This document shows, piece after piece, positions 5,164 to 12,659 of a stretch of 22,064 nt of DNA (the first letter of the stretch is position 1; every line of letters starts with the position of its first letter). The stretch comes from a virus. The position numbers and the translations under genes are program-made. The notes beneath the pieces are model-generated. The model was not told where the DNA came from. It searched no databases and saw nothing but the letters and a program-made list of their open reading frames with translations. The stretch covers positions 1 through 22,064 of the IMG/VR virus record IMGVR_UViG_3300047371_000105. One strand, given 5' to 3'.

Positions 5164-7278
5164 ATGGCGGACCAAAAATTAAGGGTAATACTAGAAGCGA
5201 ATAGCGATAAGCTAGTCAAAGGCTTAGATAAGTCTAGCGCAAAACTAAAACAGTTTGGCAAACAAGCCACTAGCGTAGGCAAAACTTTAACTATAGGTCT
5301 AAGTACACCCATAGCTTTAGCTGGTGTAAAAGCGCTATCTAGTGCTGCTAAATTTGAAAAACTACAGACGCAGTTAAACGTTTTAACTGGAAGTGCTAAA
5401 AAAGGTACAGAAGCCTTTAAACAGTTAGTAAAATTTAGTGCTGGTACACCGTTTCAACTAGACGAACTTGTAAAAGCTAATAATACCTTAATGGGTTTTG
5501 GCGTAAGTACAGCCGACGCGTTTAAACACTTACAAAGTATAGGCGATATAGCCGCTGTATCTGGTGGCGACTTACAAAATATTTCTGTAGCCTTTGGACA
5601 GGTTGCAGCTAGTGGGCGTTTAATGGGGCAAGATTTACTACAGCTTATTAACAACGGCGTACCTATTATAGATATGCTAAGCGACAGTATGGGCGTAGCT
5701 AAGTCAGAAATTAAAGATATGGTAAGTAAAGGCGCCGTAACTTTCCCAGTACTTATTAAAGCGTTCGAAGACGCTACTAGTGAAGGCGGTAAATTTTCTG
5801 GCGGTATGCAGCAATTAAGCGGCACGCTAGGCGGTGTATTTAGTACTTTAAAAGATAACATAAATATAGCCTTTGCTGAAATAGGTAAAAGCATAGTAGA
5901 AAGTACAGACCTAGTAGAAGTAAGCAAAAAAGTTATAACTAAAATACAGGAATTAACACAGAAATTTAAAGATTTAAGCCCAGAAGCCAAAAAGGTTGCC
6001 CTTATTATAGCTGGTGTAGCTGCTGCTATTGGACCTATACTTATAGTAGTAGGTCAAATGTCTATTGGTTTTGGCGCTTTAATAAAAGCCCTACCACTAG
6101 TAGCTGGTGGCTTTAGAGTTTTAACCGCAGTTATGATAGCTAACCCTATACTAGCTGTAGCAACTGCTATAGCGGCCGTTACAATAGCTATAGTGCAGTA
6201 TAAAAAAAGCCAAAAAGAAGCTAATAAAGTAGCGCTTGAACAAATGAACGCCGCACAATTAGGCGAAAAAGTAGAAGAACTAGAAAAAAGAAAACAAGCC
6301 CTTTATAAACGCGGCTATAAAGACGGACAGCATAGGGTACAAATAGTACAGGACGAAATAGACGTATATAAAAAACAAATACAAGTAGTTAATGAAGCTA
6401 CTAAAGCTAACGAAGAACTAGAAAAACAAAGACTAGAAACGTCAAATACACCAGCACCTACAGCCTTACCTACAATGGGAGGCGGCGAAACTAGAAAACC
6501 AGTAAGCGCTGTAAGCGCCCTAGGTGCTACAGTTGGTACTACTATTGGTACTACCCAGGAATTAAATTTTGAAGCTGGAAGTAGTTTATTTGGCGAAATG
6601 CAAACTGTAAATACAGACCCAGCAGCTATGTTGGCGGCTAGTATAAATAATAGTAACGCAATACTAAAAACTAAACTAGCAGAAACCGCAGCTACTTTAG
6701 GCGAAGCTAGTGTAAATATTAACGGACATTTGGGGGGAATGGCTGAAGGTATAGGCGCAGCTTTAGGTAATGCAATAACAGGCGGCGGTAATTTAATAGG
6801 CGCTTTAGGCGGTGTTATATTAGGCGGTATAGGCGATATAGCTATACAGTTAGGTAAAACAGCTATAGGTATAGGTTTAGCTATGGAAAGTATAAAAATG
6901 TCTTTTAGCAACCCTTTTACAGCTATAGCCGCTGGTATAGCTTTAATCGCTTTGGGTACTGTTATTAAAAACGTAGTACCTGGTATAGTAAAAGGTAAAG
7001 GCGACGGCGGCGGAATTAAGCAAAGCGGACCACGTAGCGGCGCTATAGCGGCGTTTGCTAATGGCGGTATAGTTAGCGGTCCTACACTAGGACTAATGGG
7101 CGAATATGCTGGCGCTAAGTCTAATCCAGAAGTAATAGCGCCACTAGATAAGCTTAAAAACATTATAGGCGGCGGTCAAGCCCAGCAAGTAAACGTAGGT
7201 GGCGAATTTAGATTAAACGGCCAAGACCTAGTAGTAGCACTTCAACGCGCTGAAAAACAACGCGGTAGAATTAAATAA
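5164..7278 (+). CDS. Tail tape measure protein
   Basis: A 704-residue tape measure protein that sets tail length and passes through the membrane during DNA entry. The N-terminus (1-240) holds the tape-measure core: GLSTPIALAGVKALSSAAKFEKLQTQLNVLTG, FSAGTPFQLDELVKANNTLMGFGV, GDIAAVSGGDLQNISVAFGQVAASGRLMGQDLLQLINNGVPI. Hydrophobic, potentially membrane-crossing stretches lie at about 278-350 and 525-615 (Gly/Ala/Ile-rich). A charged coiled-coil-like part (355-420) sits between them. At about 1.5 A per residue, 704 residues correspond to a tail of roughly 100 nm. It follows the chaperone pair after a 34-nt gap and precedes the distal-tail gene by 6 nt. Confidence 0.93.
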   Translation: MADQKLRVILEANSDKLVKGLDKSSAKLKQFGKQATSVGKTLTIGLSTPIALAGVKALSSAAKFEKLQTQLNVLTGSAKKGTEAFKQLVKFSAGTPFQLDELVKANNTLMGFGVSTADAFKHLQSIGDIAAVSGGDLQNISVAFGQVAASGRLMGQDLLQLINNGVPIIDMLSDSMGVAKSEIKDMVSKGAVTFPVLIKAFEDATSEGGKFSGGMQQLSGTLGGVFSTLKDNINIAFAEIGKSIVESTDLVEVSKKVITKIQELTQKFKDLSPEAKKVALIIAGVAAAIGPILIVVGQMSIGFGALIKALPLVAGGFRVLTAVMIANPILAVATAIAAVTIAIVQYKKSQKEANKVALEQMNAAQLGEKVEELEKRKQALYKRGYKDGQHRVQIVQDEIDVYKKQIQVVNEATKANEELEKQRLETSNTPAPTALPTMGGGETRKPVSAVSALGATVGTTIGTTQELNFEAGSSLFGEMQTVNTDPAAMLAASINNSNAILKTKLAETAATLGEASVNINGHLGGMAEGIGAALGNAITGGGNLIGALGGVILGGIGDIAIQLGKTAIGIGLAMESIKMSFSNPFTAIAAGIALIALGTVIKNVVPGIVKGKGDGGGIKQSGPRSGAIAAFANGGIVSGPTLGLMGEYAGAKSNPEVIAPLDKLKNIIGGGQAQQVNVGGEFRLNGQDLVVALQRAEKQRGRIK

Positions 7279-7284
7279 AAAAAT

Positions 7285-9417
7285 ATGGCTTACGGCGTAA
7301 AATATAGGTTAGACTTTGAAGACCACGAAGGCAACGGTAGACGTTTAGATATTTTAAAGGACGGTTATACAGGCGAAATACTACCGCTAGTAGGTGGCGC
7401 TGAACCTGTTAAAATAAAATGGGACGGCGACGACGACTTTTATAGCCCTATAATTGGTAGCACTTGCAATATAAGCCTATACCAAACAGACGAAACAAAC
7501 TACGACGACTTCTTTAATGAACCAGAACGCGAATACAAAGTAGAAGTATATGTAGCCCAGGCTATACGCGACGAATTTAAAAACAAAGTACAGCTAGACG
7601 GCGGTATAGTAGAAGCTTCTGACTGTATAAACGGTAGCTACTACAATACAGGAACTTTTTTACAAAACCGCGTTATTAACGACGGCGGTATAATGGAAGC
7701 TGCAGACTGCGTAAGCGCTGTACTTACAGAAACCCAAGACAACTATACACTATTCTGGACTGGCTGGCTACTTAGCGACCAGTTTGCAGAAATTTTAGCG
7801 CCTAACCCACAGCCAATAAATATAACAGCTGTAGACGGTCTAGGCGAATTAGATAGCGTTTTTGTAGACAATACTTTTTACACTGTAAATGCTTTTGGAA
7901 ATAGAATAGAAGGTAGTTTAGCTAGTATATTATGCGCTGGTTTAAATAAAACTGGGCTAGGCTTAGACGTACTTATAAATAGCGACTTTGAATACATAGA
8001 TATTTTTCTAAACAGACAAAGTTTTATAACCTTTGTAAATACATTTTTAAACGAACATATATTTTTAAGCGACGACTACGAATTTTTTAACGTAAAGGAA
8101 TATCTAAGTAACATACTTAAAAATGTAAACGCTAGAGTTTTCCAGGCTAATGGGCGTTGGGTTATATTTAATAACAGTACCTATAGCGAACAAGCTGTAC
8201 TAGATTATGTTACAAATTATATACAAGATAACACAGCTATACCAGACGATATAGGCACGCTACGCCACGAATACTTAAAAGGCGATATAGAAAAACTTAA
8301 ATTTTTACGTTTTAACAATAGCGGTACTTTACAAGGCGACTACTACCACGAAGGTTTACGTACTGTAAGAACTGACCTACAACCACTAGACCAAAACCTA
8401 ACACGCGAAGCTGAACGCGGCTACAAGGCTATAAATTCTGATATAGGCGAATATAAAAGCGACGTAAGTTATAATAACGATGCTAGTTTTGAATTTCAAA
8501 ACGCTACACACTGGACTATAACAAGCGGTAGTTTTACTACAGACGAAGTAAGTAAAAACGGTAACCGTAGCTTTAAAACAACAGCTACAAACGGCGGTAG
8601 TACACCTACAAACCTGGCAATAACTGGCGACTATGGCGGAAGACGTGGTAAACCTATGAAGCTAAGGCTAAGCTATTACTATGATACTAACAACGCTACA
8701 CAGTCTACTACTTCTTATAATAAATTCTGGTGTCAAATTTATTTCCAGGCAGCTGTACCTTTTTACTATGATGTAGCAAATAAAAACTGGACTACTACAG
8801 CTAAATACTTCTTTTTTGAAGACGACCGTTTTAGCGCTGACAAATGGCTAAGCCAGGAACTAGAAATAGCAGAATTGCCAGCTGCGGCTGGGCAAAGCGA
8901 GACTGTATATTTACGTATATACGGACCGCAAAACTATTTAACTAACTACCAGGGTGTTTATATAGACGACACAATTTTATATATAGACCAGCCTACTACA
9001 GAAGCTGCTAAATATATACTTACGCAAGACACCACTACAAACACTATTATAGGCGACTTAGAAATAGAAAGGTTTTTAAGTGGTTTTGTAATAGACAATA
9101 CTACTGTAGCGTCTGGCTTTTTTGTTGGGCACTCTTTACCATATTTACTAACACAAAAGCAACAGCTAAACGACTTTAGAAATACAGTAACTAGATACGA
9201 AGGTACGCTATACAACCTACAAACAGAACCACTTACGCCTATGGATAAAATACGTATAAACTTTACGAACTTTAGCGAACCAGACAGTTTAATACTAGAC
9301 GGCTTAGAATATAGCGTAAAGTCAAATAGGTACGATATTATAGCGCACAAACCAAACCAAGACAACCCAGTAGACGCTACACTAACTACTAAATATAATA
9401 CCGTAGTAAAAACTTAA
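7285..9417 (+). CDS. Large distal tail / baseplate-type protein
   Basis: A 710-residue protein directly after the tape measure, where siphophages encode the distal tail or baseplate hub. The N-terminal part (YRLDFEDHEGNGRRLDILKDGYTGEI, KIKWDGDDDFYSPIIGSTCNISL, FWTGWLLSDQ, AVDGLGELD around 184-190) matches a tail protein family I know from Bacteroidota phages. Residues about 395-580 form a beta-rich insert (FEFQNATHWTITSGSF, GNRSFKTTA, YLRIYGPQNY) resembling a carbohydrate-binding module. Two copies of a DGG motif occur at 101-115 and 129-143, in a loop of the N-terminal domain; the first tail-tube protein has a third. The likely role is tail tip structure and initial host contact. The gene closes with a terminator. 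Confidence 0.72.
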   Translation: MAYGVKYRLDFEDHEGNGRRLDILKDGYTGEILPLVGGAEPVKIKWDGDDDFYSPIIGSTCNISLYQTDETNYDDFFNEPEREYKVEVYVAQAIRDEFKNKVQLDGGIVEASDCINGSYYNTGTFLQNRVINDGGIMEAADCVSAVLTETQDNYTLFWTGWLLSDQFAEILAPNPQPINITAVDGLGELDSVFVDNTFYTVNAFGNRIEGSLASILCAGLNKTGLGLDVLINSDFEYIDIFLNRQSFITFVNTFLNEHIFLSDDYEFFNVKEYLSNILKNVNARVFQANGRWVIFNNSTYSEQAVLDYVTNYIQDNTAIPDDIGTLRHEYLKGDIEKLKFLRFNNSGTLQGDYYHEGLRTVRTDLQPLDQNLTREAERGYKAINSDIGEYKSDVSYNNDASFEFQNATHWTITSGSFTTDEVSKNGNRSFKTTATNGGSTPTNLAITGDYGGRRGKPMKLRLSYYYDTNNATQSTTSYNKFWCQIYFQAAVPFYYDVANKNWTTTAKYFFFEDDRFSADKWLSQELEIAELPAAAGQSETVYLRIYGPQNYLTNYQGVYIDDTILYIDQPTTEAAKYILTQDTTTNTIIGDLEIERFLSGFVIDNTTVASGFFVGHSLPYLLTQKQQLNDFRNTVTRYEGTLYNLQTEPLTPMDKIRINFTNFSEPDSLILDGLEYSVKSNRYDIIAHKPNQDNPVDATLTTKYNTVVKT

Positions 9418-9449
9418 TAACCAGAATTAACAGCCCTTTGTTTGCTGCT

Positions 9450-9484
9450 AACCCACCTGTAAGCCTAGCGCTGGGTGGGTTTTT
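9450..9484 (+). terminator. Intrinsic terminator at the end of the tail operon
   Basis: Stem AACCCACC (9450-9457) / GGTGGGTT (9474-9481) with a 16-nt loop, running into TTTTT. It lies 33 nt after the distal tail gene and separates late tail genes from the replication block. Confidence 0.8.
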
Positions 9485-9493
9485 ACTTTAAAA

Positions 9494-9501
9494 TAAATTT
9501 G
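9494..9501 (+). promoter_or_regulatory. Candidate -7 promoter element (TAAATTTG)
   Basis: TAAATTTG just after the tail terminator and 45 nt before the first early-type gene. A second near-match (TCTATTTG, 9514-9521) follows. This is the logical place for an early promoter driving the replication block. No clear -33 element is visible. Confidence 0.45.
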
Positions 9502-9545
9502 CATAGTTTAAAATCTATTTGTAGTTTAGCGGTAAAATATACGAT

Positions 9546-9746
9546 ATGTATAAAGATTTATTTACAGCTGAGATGCGAAAGCTAGGCTACACTTTAAAAG
9601 ATATATGCGAACTAATAGGCGCCAAATACCCTACGGTATATACGCGTTTAGATAGCCCAGAAACTTTTAGAGTAGCTGAACTTCGCGCGTTACATAAGGC
9701 TGGCTTTAGTATAGATGTAACTTTTAATTTAATTCTAAACAAGTGA
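9546..9746 (+). CDS. Small helix-turn-helix protein, probable regulator
   Basis: A 66-residue, mostly helical protein. Residues 14-35 (GYTLKDICELIGAKYPTVYTRL) look like a helix-turn-helix, with the recognition helix around AKYPTVYTRL. The rest (FRVAELRALHKAGFSIDVTFNLIL) resembles the end of Cro/CI-like small regulators. It is the first gene after a terminator and candidate promoter, a usual place for a phage transcription regulator. It has no dimerisation extension. The stop overlaps the GTG start of the next gene (GTGA). Confidence 0.6.
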   Translation: MYKDLFTAEMRKLGYTLKDICELIGAKYPTVYTRLDSPETFRVAELRALHKAGFSIDVTFNLILNK

Positions 9747-10222
9747 AAACAGTAAATATAAAAGGTAAGGAGTATATAACCGTAAACGAACGGCTTATAC
9801 ACTTTAGAAAAGAAGCTGCCTATAAGGGCTGGCGAATAGTCGAAGACCTAGTAAGTCTAGACGACAAAGAAGGCGTATTTAAAGCTACTATTTTGGACCC
9901 AGACGGTAACGAAATGGTAAGCGCACACGCCCAGGAATACCGCGATAGTAGCTACATAAATAAAACGTCGTTTTTAGAAAACGGCTTTACTAGTGCTTTA
10001 GGGCGCGCGTTAGGCTATTTAGGTATAGGACTAGACACTAGTATAGCTAGTGCTGACGAAGTAGGTAACGCTGTAGCAAACCAGGATAACAAAAGCTGGC
10101 TAACAGAAAACCAACTAAACGCAACCCTAAAGGGTACGGCAGACCAGGCTAAAAAAGTACTGGCTAATTACAAAATGAAAAAAGAGTATAACCAGCAGAT
10201 AACTGCAAAATTTAATATATAA
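9743..10222 (+). CDS. Erf/Sak-like ssDNA-annealing protein
   Basis: A 159-residue protein starting at GTG (9743) that overlaps the preceding TGA, so translation is probably coupled. The segment FLENGFTSALGRALGYLGIGLDTSIASADEV (77-107) matches the E..xTSAxGRALxxLGIG...IASADEV signature of Erf-like/Rad52-superfamily annealing proteins common in phages. The N-terminus (VNERLIHFRKEAAYKGWRIVEDL) also fits. The role would be annealing complementary single strands during recombination. The neighbourhood supports it: an SSB-like gene follows immediately and a RecE-like nuclease is two genes on. The exact subfamily cannot be fixed by eye. Confidence 0.55.
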   Translation: MKTVNIKGKEYITVNERLIHFRKEAAYKGWRIVEDLVSLDDKEGVFKATILDPDGNEMVSAHAQEYRDSSYINKTSFLENGFTSALGRALGYLGIGLDTSIASADEVGNAVANQDNKSWLTENQLNATLKGTADQAKKVLANYKMKKEYNQQITAKFNI

Positions 10223-10512
10223 TGAGTAACACGAAAACAAAGTATGTAAACGGCGTAAGGCTATTTAACCCTGGCGATAACGCGCCACAGAACCTTTTAG
10301 CAAACGTTTTAATAACGCCAAAGCTACTTGTAGAATGTCTAAAACAGGACGACGTACAAGACGCTAAAAGCGAATATAAAGGCGACACGCAATACAAAGC
10401 GAACCTATGGAAAAACGACGACGGTAGTTTAAGTATGTCGTTTAATACATATAAGCCTACAGAACAAAAAGAAACCAAAGTAGCGCAAGGGGGCGCAGAC
10501 CTACCCTGGTAG
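10222..10512 (+). CDS. SSB-like single-stranded DNA-binding protein
   Basis: A 96-residue protein whose ATG overlaps the previous stop (TAATG). The body has the strand-rich segment QYKANLWKNDDGSLSMSFNTYKP and a C-terminus rich in Glu, Gln and Lys ending in GGADLPW. A flexible tail ending in an acidic residue plus Pro and a bulky hydrophobic residue is the protein-interaction tip of bacterial and phage SSBs (compare DDDIPF). The body is shorter than a standard OB-fold SSB, and I see no aligned OB signature. The call therefore rests on the tip, length and position beside the annealing protein. The gene ends in a terminator 11 nt later. Confidence 0.5.
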   Translation: MSNTKTKYVNGVRLFNPGDNAPQNLLANVLITPKLLVECLKQDDVQDAKSEYKGDTQYKANLWKNDDGSLSMSFNTYKPTEQKETKVAQGGADLPW

Positions 10513-10523
10513 GTTTTAACAAC

Positions 10524-10552
10524 AGCCTGGGCGCCTAGCGCCTGGGCTTTTT
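10524..10552 (+). terminator. Intrinsic terminator after the SSB-like gene
   Basis: An 11-bp stem AGCCTGGGCGC (10524-10534) / GCGCCTGGGCT (10538-10548), with two G-U pairs and a CTA loop, followed by TTTTT. It is GC-rich compared with its surroundings and is the strongest hairpin in this part of the window. Confidence 0.85.
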
Positions 10553-10564
10553 AATTATAAACAA

Positions 10565-10786
10565 ATGCAAGTGCAAATAGATTTAAAAGACAGAGTAGGC
10601 GAACTACTAGAACTTATACAAATTGCAGAACTATATCTAGTAGAAGCTATGTATTTTGATGTAAATGTAGAAGAACTATCTAAAGAAGAACTTATAAAAC
10701 GGTATAAAGAACTAAATAAAGGTTCTGATAAAGCTATAGATAACTTATATAAAGTAACAGAAATACTAGAAATATACGAATTTTAA
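10565..10786 (+). CDS. Small helical hypothetical protein
   Basis: A 73-residue acidic, wholly helical protein with a heptad-like Leu/Ile pattern (VGELLELIQIAELYLVEAM, EELIKRYKELNKGSDKAIDNLYKVTEILEIYEF). Unrecognised. Its ATG follows the A-rich leader (taaacaaATG) used by several genes in this block. Slightly more AT-rich than neighbours. Possibly an accessory replication or anti-host protein; nothing in the sequence decides. Confidence 0.55.
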   Translation: MQVQIDLKDRVGELLELIQIAELYLVEAMYFDVNVEELSKEELIKRYKELNKGSDKAIDNLYKVTEILEIYEF

Positions 10787-10797
10787 AAAGTAAACAA

Positions 10798-11559
10798 ATG
10801 AAAATAGTAAAAGACACCAACGCAGAATATCATAGTAAAAAGGACTATATAAGCGCCAGCGGTTTAAAAATGATAGCTAAAAAAAGCGTACACCACTACT
10901 TAAATGCAGACTTCAAAAGTACGCCTAGTATGGCTTTTGGAACTGCTGTACATACGGCTATATACGAACCTAGCGAATTTTATAAAGACTACCATATAAT
11001 ACCAAAAATAGACAGGCGTACAAAAGCTGGTAAAGAACTATACGCTGAACACCAAGCGAAAGCAGAAGGCAAAGAAGTACTAGACGAAGCCGACCATAAA
11101 CGTATACTTACAATACTAGAAAATTTAGATAAAAACCAGCAAGCTAAAGACTACGTACTAGGCGAAATGGAACTAAGCCACTATTTAGAATATGAAGGCG
11201 TAAAGGTTCGCGTACGCCCAGACTGCGTAAATAAAGTAGCTGGGTTTATAAGTGATGTTAAAACTTGCCAGGATAACAGCCCTAGGGCGTTTCTAAGCGA
11301 CGTATATAAATATAAATACCACATACAGGCGGCCTTCTATATGGATATGCTAAACGTAAATAAACTAGTATTTATAGCAATAGAAACCAACGCGCCGTAT
11401 AGTGTTGAAAATTATGTACTTAGCGACGAACTTATAGAAAAAGGTAGACAGGAATATAAGAAAGCTATTGCAGACTGGAAGTACTACCAAGAAACGGACG
11501 TAGCGCTAGGCTACGACGGTAAAAGAAACGACGACGGAATTATAATATTAGGGCTATGA
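10798..11559 (+). CDS. RecE-like exonuclease (PD-(D/E)XK)
   Basis: A 253-residue nuclease of the exonuclease VIII / RecE C-terminal type (PF12684-like). It degrades one strand of linear dsDNA to give 3' tails for the annealing protein encoded upstream. Family marks in order: YHSKKDYISASGLKMI (11-26), MAFGTAVHTAIYEPSEF (45-61), PKIDRRTKAGKE (69-80), RVRPDCV with D142, ISDVKTC with D153 and K155, and the YHIQAAFYMD helix with Q177. All catalytic positions expected for the fold are present. Length is close to the standalone phage version. The stop overlaps the next start (ATGA). Confidence 0.88.
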   Translation: MKIVKDTNAEYHSKKDYISASGLKMIAKKSVHHYLNADFKSTPSMAFGTAVHTAIYEPSEFYKDYHIIPKIDRRTKAGKELYAEHQAKAEGKEVLDEADHKRILTILENLDKNQQAKDYVLGEMELSHYLEYEGVKVRVRPDCVNKVAGFISDVKTCQDNSPRAFLSDVYKYKYHIQAAFYMDMLNVNKLVFIAIETNAPYSVENYVLSDELIEKGRQEYKKAIADWKYYQETDVALGYDGKRNDDGIIILGL

Positions 11560-11945
11560 AAATGCAAAAATACAGGGAACTAGTCGAAGACTTCTACGGT
11601 ATAGACTTAGGCTTAAAATGTAGGCAAACTATTTATATAGAAGCTAGGGCTTTATACTACTATTTATGTAGAAATTTAGGGCGCTACAGCTTAAATAAAA
11701 TAGCGCAAAGTTTGGATAAAAACCACGCTACAGTAATGCACGCTTTAGCTGAATTACCATATATGCGAAAATTTAATAACAAACTTGACGAAAATTTTTA
11801 CGAACTTTACGAAATAGCAGAAGCTTTAGATAAGGAAAAAACAGACGAACTAACGCTAGAACAACTAGTACAAAAATATAATAAACTGCAAATAGACTAC
11901 CAGGTAATAAAATACCGTCTGTTAAAGTACGAGAATGTAATATAA
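11556..11945 (+). CDS. DnaA domain IV-like DNA-binding protein
   Basis: A 129-residue protein whose N-terminal two-thirds resembles the C-terminal DNA-binding domain of DnaA. ARALYYYLCRNLGRYSLNKIAQSLDKNHATVMHALAEL (30-67) contains the S.xxIAxxLxKxHATVMHA helix-turn-helix signature that reads DnaA boxes. The AAA+ ATPase domain of DnaA is absent. The rest is a probable coiled coil (LTLEQLVQKYNKLQIDYQVIKYRLLKYE). Such truncated DnaA-like proteins may act as phage origin binders or decoys for the host initiation system; the position just before nuclease and replisome genes favours replication. The start overlaps the previous stop (ATGA). Confidence 0.7.
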   Translation: MKMQKYRELVEDFYGIDLGLKCRQTIYIEARALYYYLCRNLGRYSLNKIAQSLDKNHATVMHALAELPYMRKFNNKLDENFYELYEIAEALDKEKTDELTLEQLVQKYNKLQIDYQVIKYRLLKYENVI

Positions 11946-11951
11946 TTTTTT

Positions 11952-12317
11952 ATGGGTAACCACTACCACAAATACTTAGGTCCAGAAGACAAACTACAAA
12001 ACGCTGTTATGCAGTATTTAGCAGCGCAATACCCAGAAGTATTAGCGGCGCATATTCCAAACGAAGGTAAGCGCACGCCTTTTGAAAGGTTTAAATTTAA
12101 GTATTTAGGCGGTAAGGCTGGAATACCAGACGTTATGGTATTTAGACCTAGTGGCGATTATGTAGGACTAGCAATAGAACTAAAAGCTGGTAGAAATAAA
12201 CCAACAGAAACGCAGCTAAAATGGCTAGACGAACTAGGTAAAAATGGCTGGTCCGCGCACTGTTTAAACGACTTTGACAACTGTAAAAAAACCATAGACA
12301 AATACTTTAAAAAATGA
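11952..12317 (+). CDS. VRR-NUC domain nuclease
   Basis: A 121-residue single-domain nuclease of the VRR-NUC branch of PD-(D/E)XK enzymes, often acting on branched DNA in phage replication. Seen: LGPEDKLQNAVMQYL at the N-terminus, the active-site pair GIPDVMVF (D60) and LAIELKAGRNKPTETQLKWL (E76, K78), and the C-terminal GWSAHCLNDFDNCKKTID. Complete for the family (typically about 100-130 residues). Its stop overlaps the next start (ATGA). A role in resolving recombination intermediates with the RecE-like/Erf-like set is inference. Confidence 0.87.
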   Translation: MGNHYHKYLGPEDKLQNAVMQYLAAQYPEVLAAHIPNEGKRTPFERFKFKYLGGKAGIPDVMVFRPSGDYVGLAIELKAGRNKPTETQLKWLDELGKNGWSAHCLNDFDNCKKTIDKYFKK

Positions 12318-12559
12318 TTTACAACGCTGTATACTTTGACGAAGAAAACCAGAAGGTACGCTGGACCCAAACAGCGCCAGAAGGGTTTAAATTTAACTAC
12401 GAATACGTCGGCAAAATGACACGTATAGAATTCGATTTATTAGTAGAGGTACTATGGGAACTATACGAAGACGATAAAATAAAGTTTAGCGACTTTATAA
12501 GACACTTCGGCGAATTACGTACCTTTTGCGACCAACTAAAACAGCTAACAAATGAATAG
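12314..12559 (+). CDS. Small hypothetical protein
   Basis: An 81-residue acidic protein with many aromatics (YNAVYFDEENQKVRWTQ, RIEFDLLVEVLWELYEDDKIKFSDFIRHFGEL). No family recognised. It is coupled to the nuclease gene by an ATGA overlap and overlaps the next tiny gene by 8 nt, so it is part of the same transcript. Confidence 0.6.
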   Translation: MIYNAVYFDEENQKVRWTQTAPEGFKFNYEYVGKMTRIEFDLLVEVLWELYEDDKIKFSDFIRHFGELRTFCDQLKQLTNE

Positions 12560-12641
12560 ATATATTAAGTCAATAGCCTGGTTATTACTAGGCACGATAA
12601 CAGTAACGCTATGGTACGGCGTTTATAAAGTACTAACGTAG
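12552..12641 (+). CDS. Tiny membrane peptide
   Basis: A 29-residue gene starting at ATG 12552, overlapping the preceding gene by 8 nt, with TAG at 12639-12641. Residues 6-27 (KSIAWLLLGTITVTLWYGVYK) are a single membrane span, preceded by a basic N-terminus (MNRYIK). Its short length lowers confidence, but the overlap and clean TM pattern favour a real gene. Function unknown. Confidence 0.45.
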   Translation: MNRYIKSIAWLLLGTITVTLWYGVYKVLT

Positions 12642-12659
12642 AAACAGAAAAAGCAACAA

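Noticed and set aside
6315-7163. Long minus-strand open frame opposite the tape measure gene
   Set aside because: The translation is low-complexity Pro/Ile/Ala, the mirror of Gly/Ala/Ile-rich tape-measure codons, and the + strand gene is certain. Other minus-strand frames (e.g. 5454-5990, 21229-21678) are shadows for the same reason.
9546-9746. Lysogeny control region
   Set aside because: One small HTH protein alone does not support it; no integrase, divergent repressor/cro pair or attachment site is seen.
12158-12370. Minus-strand membrane-type open frame
   Set aside because: It lies fully opposite the VRR-NUC gene and the following gene, which have catalytic motifs and coupled starts.
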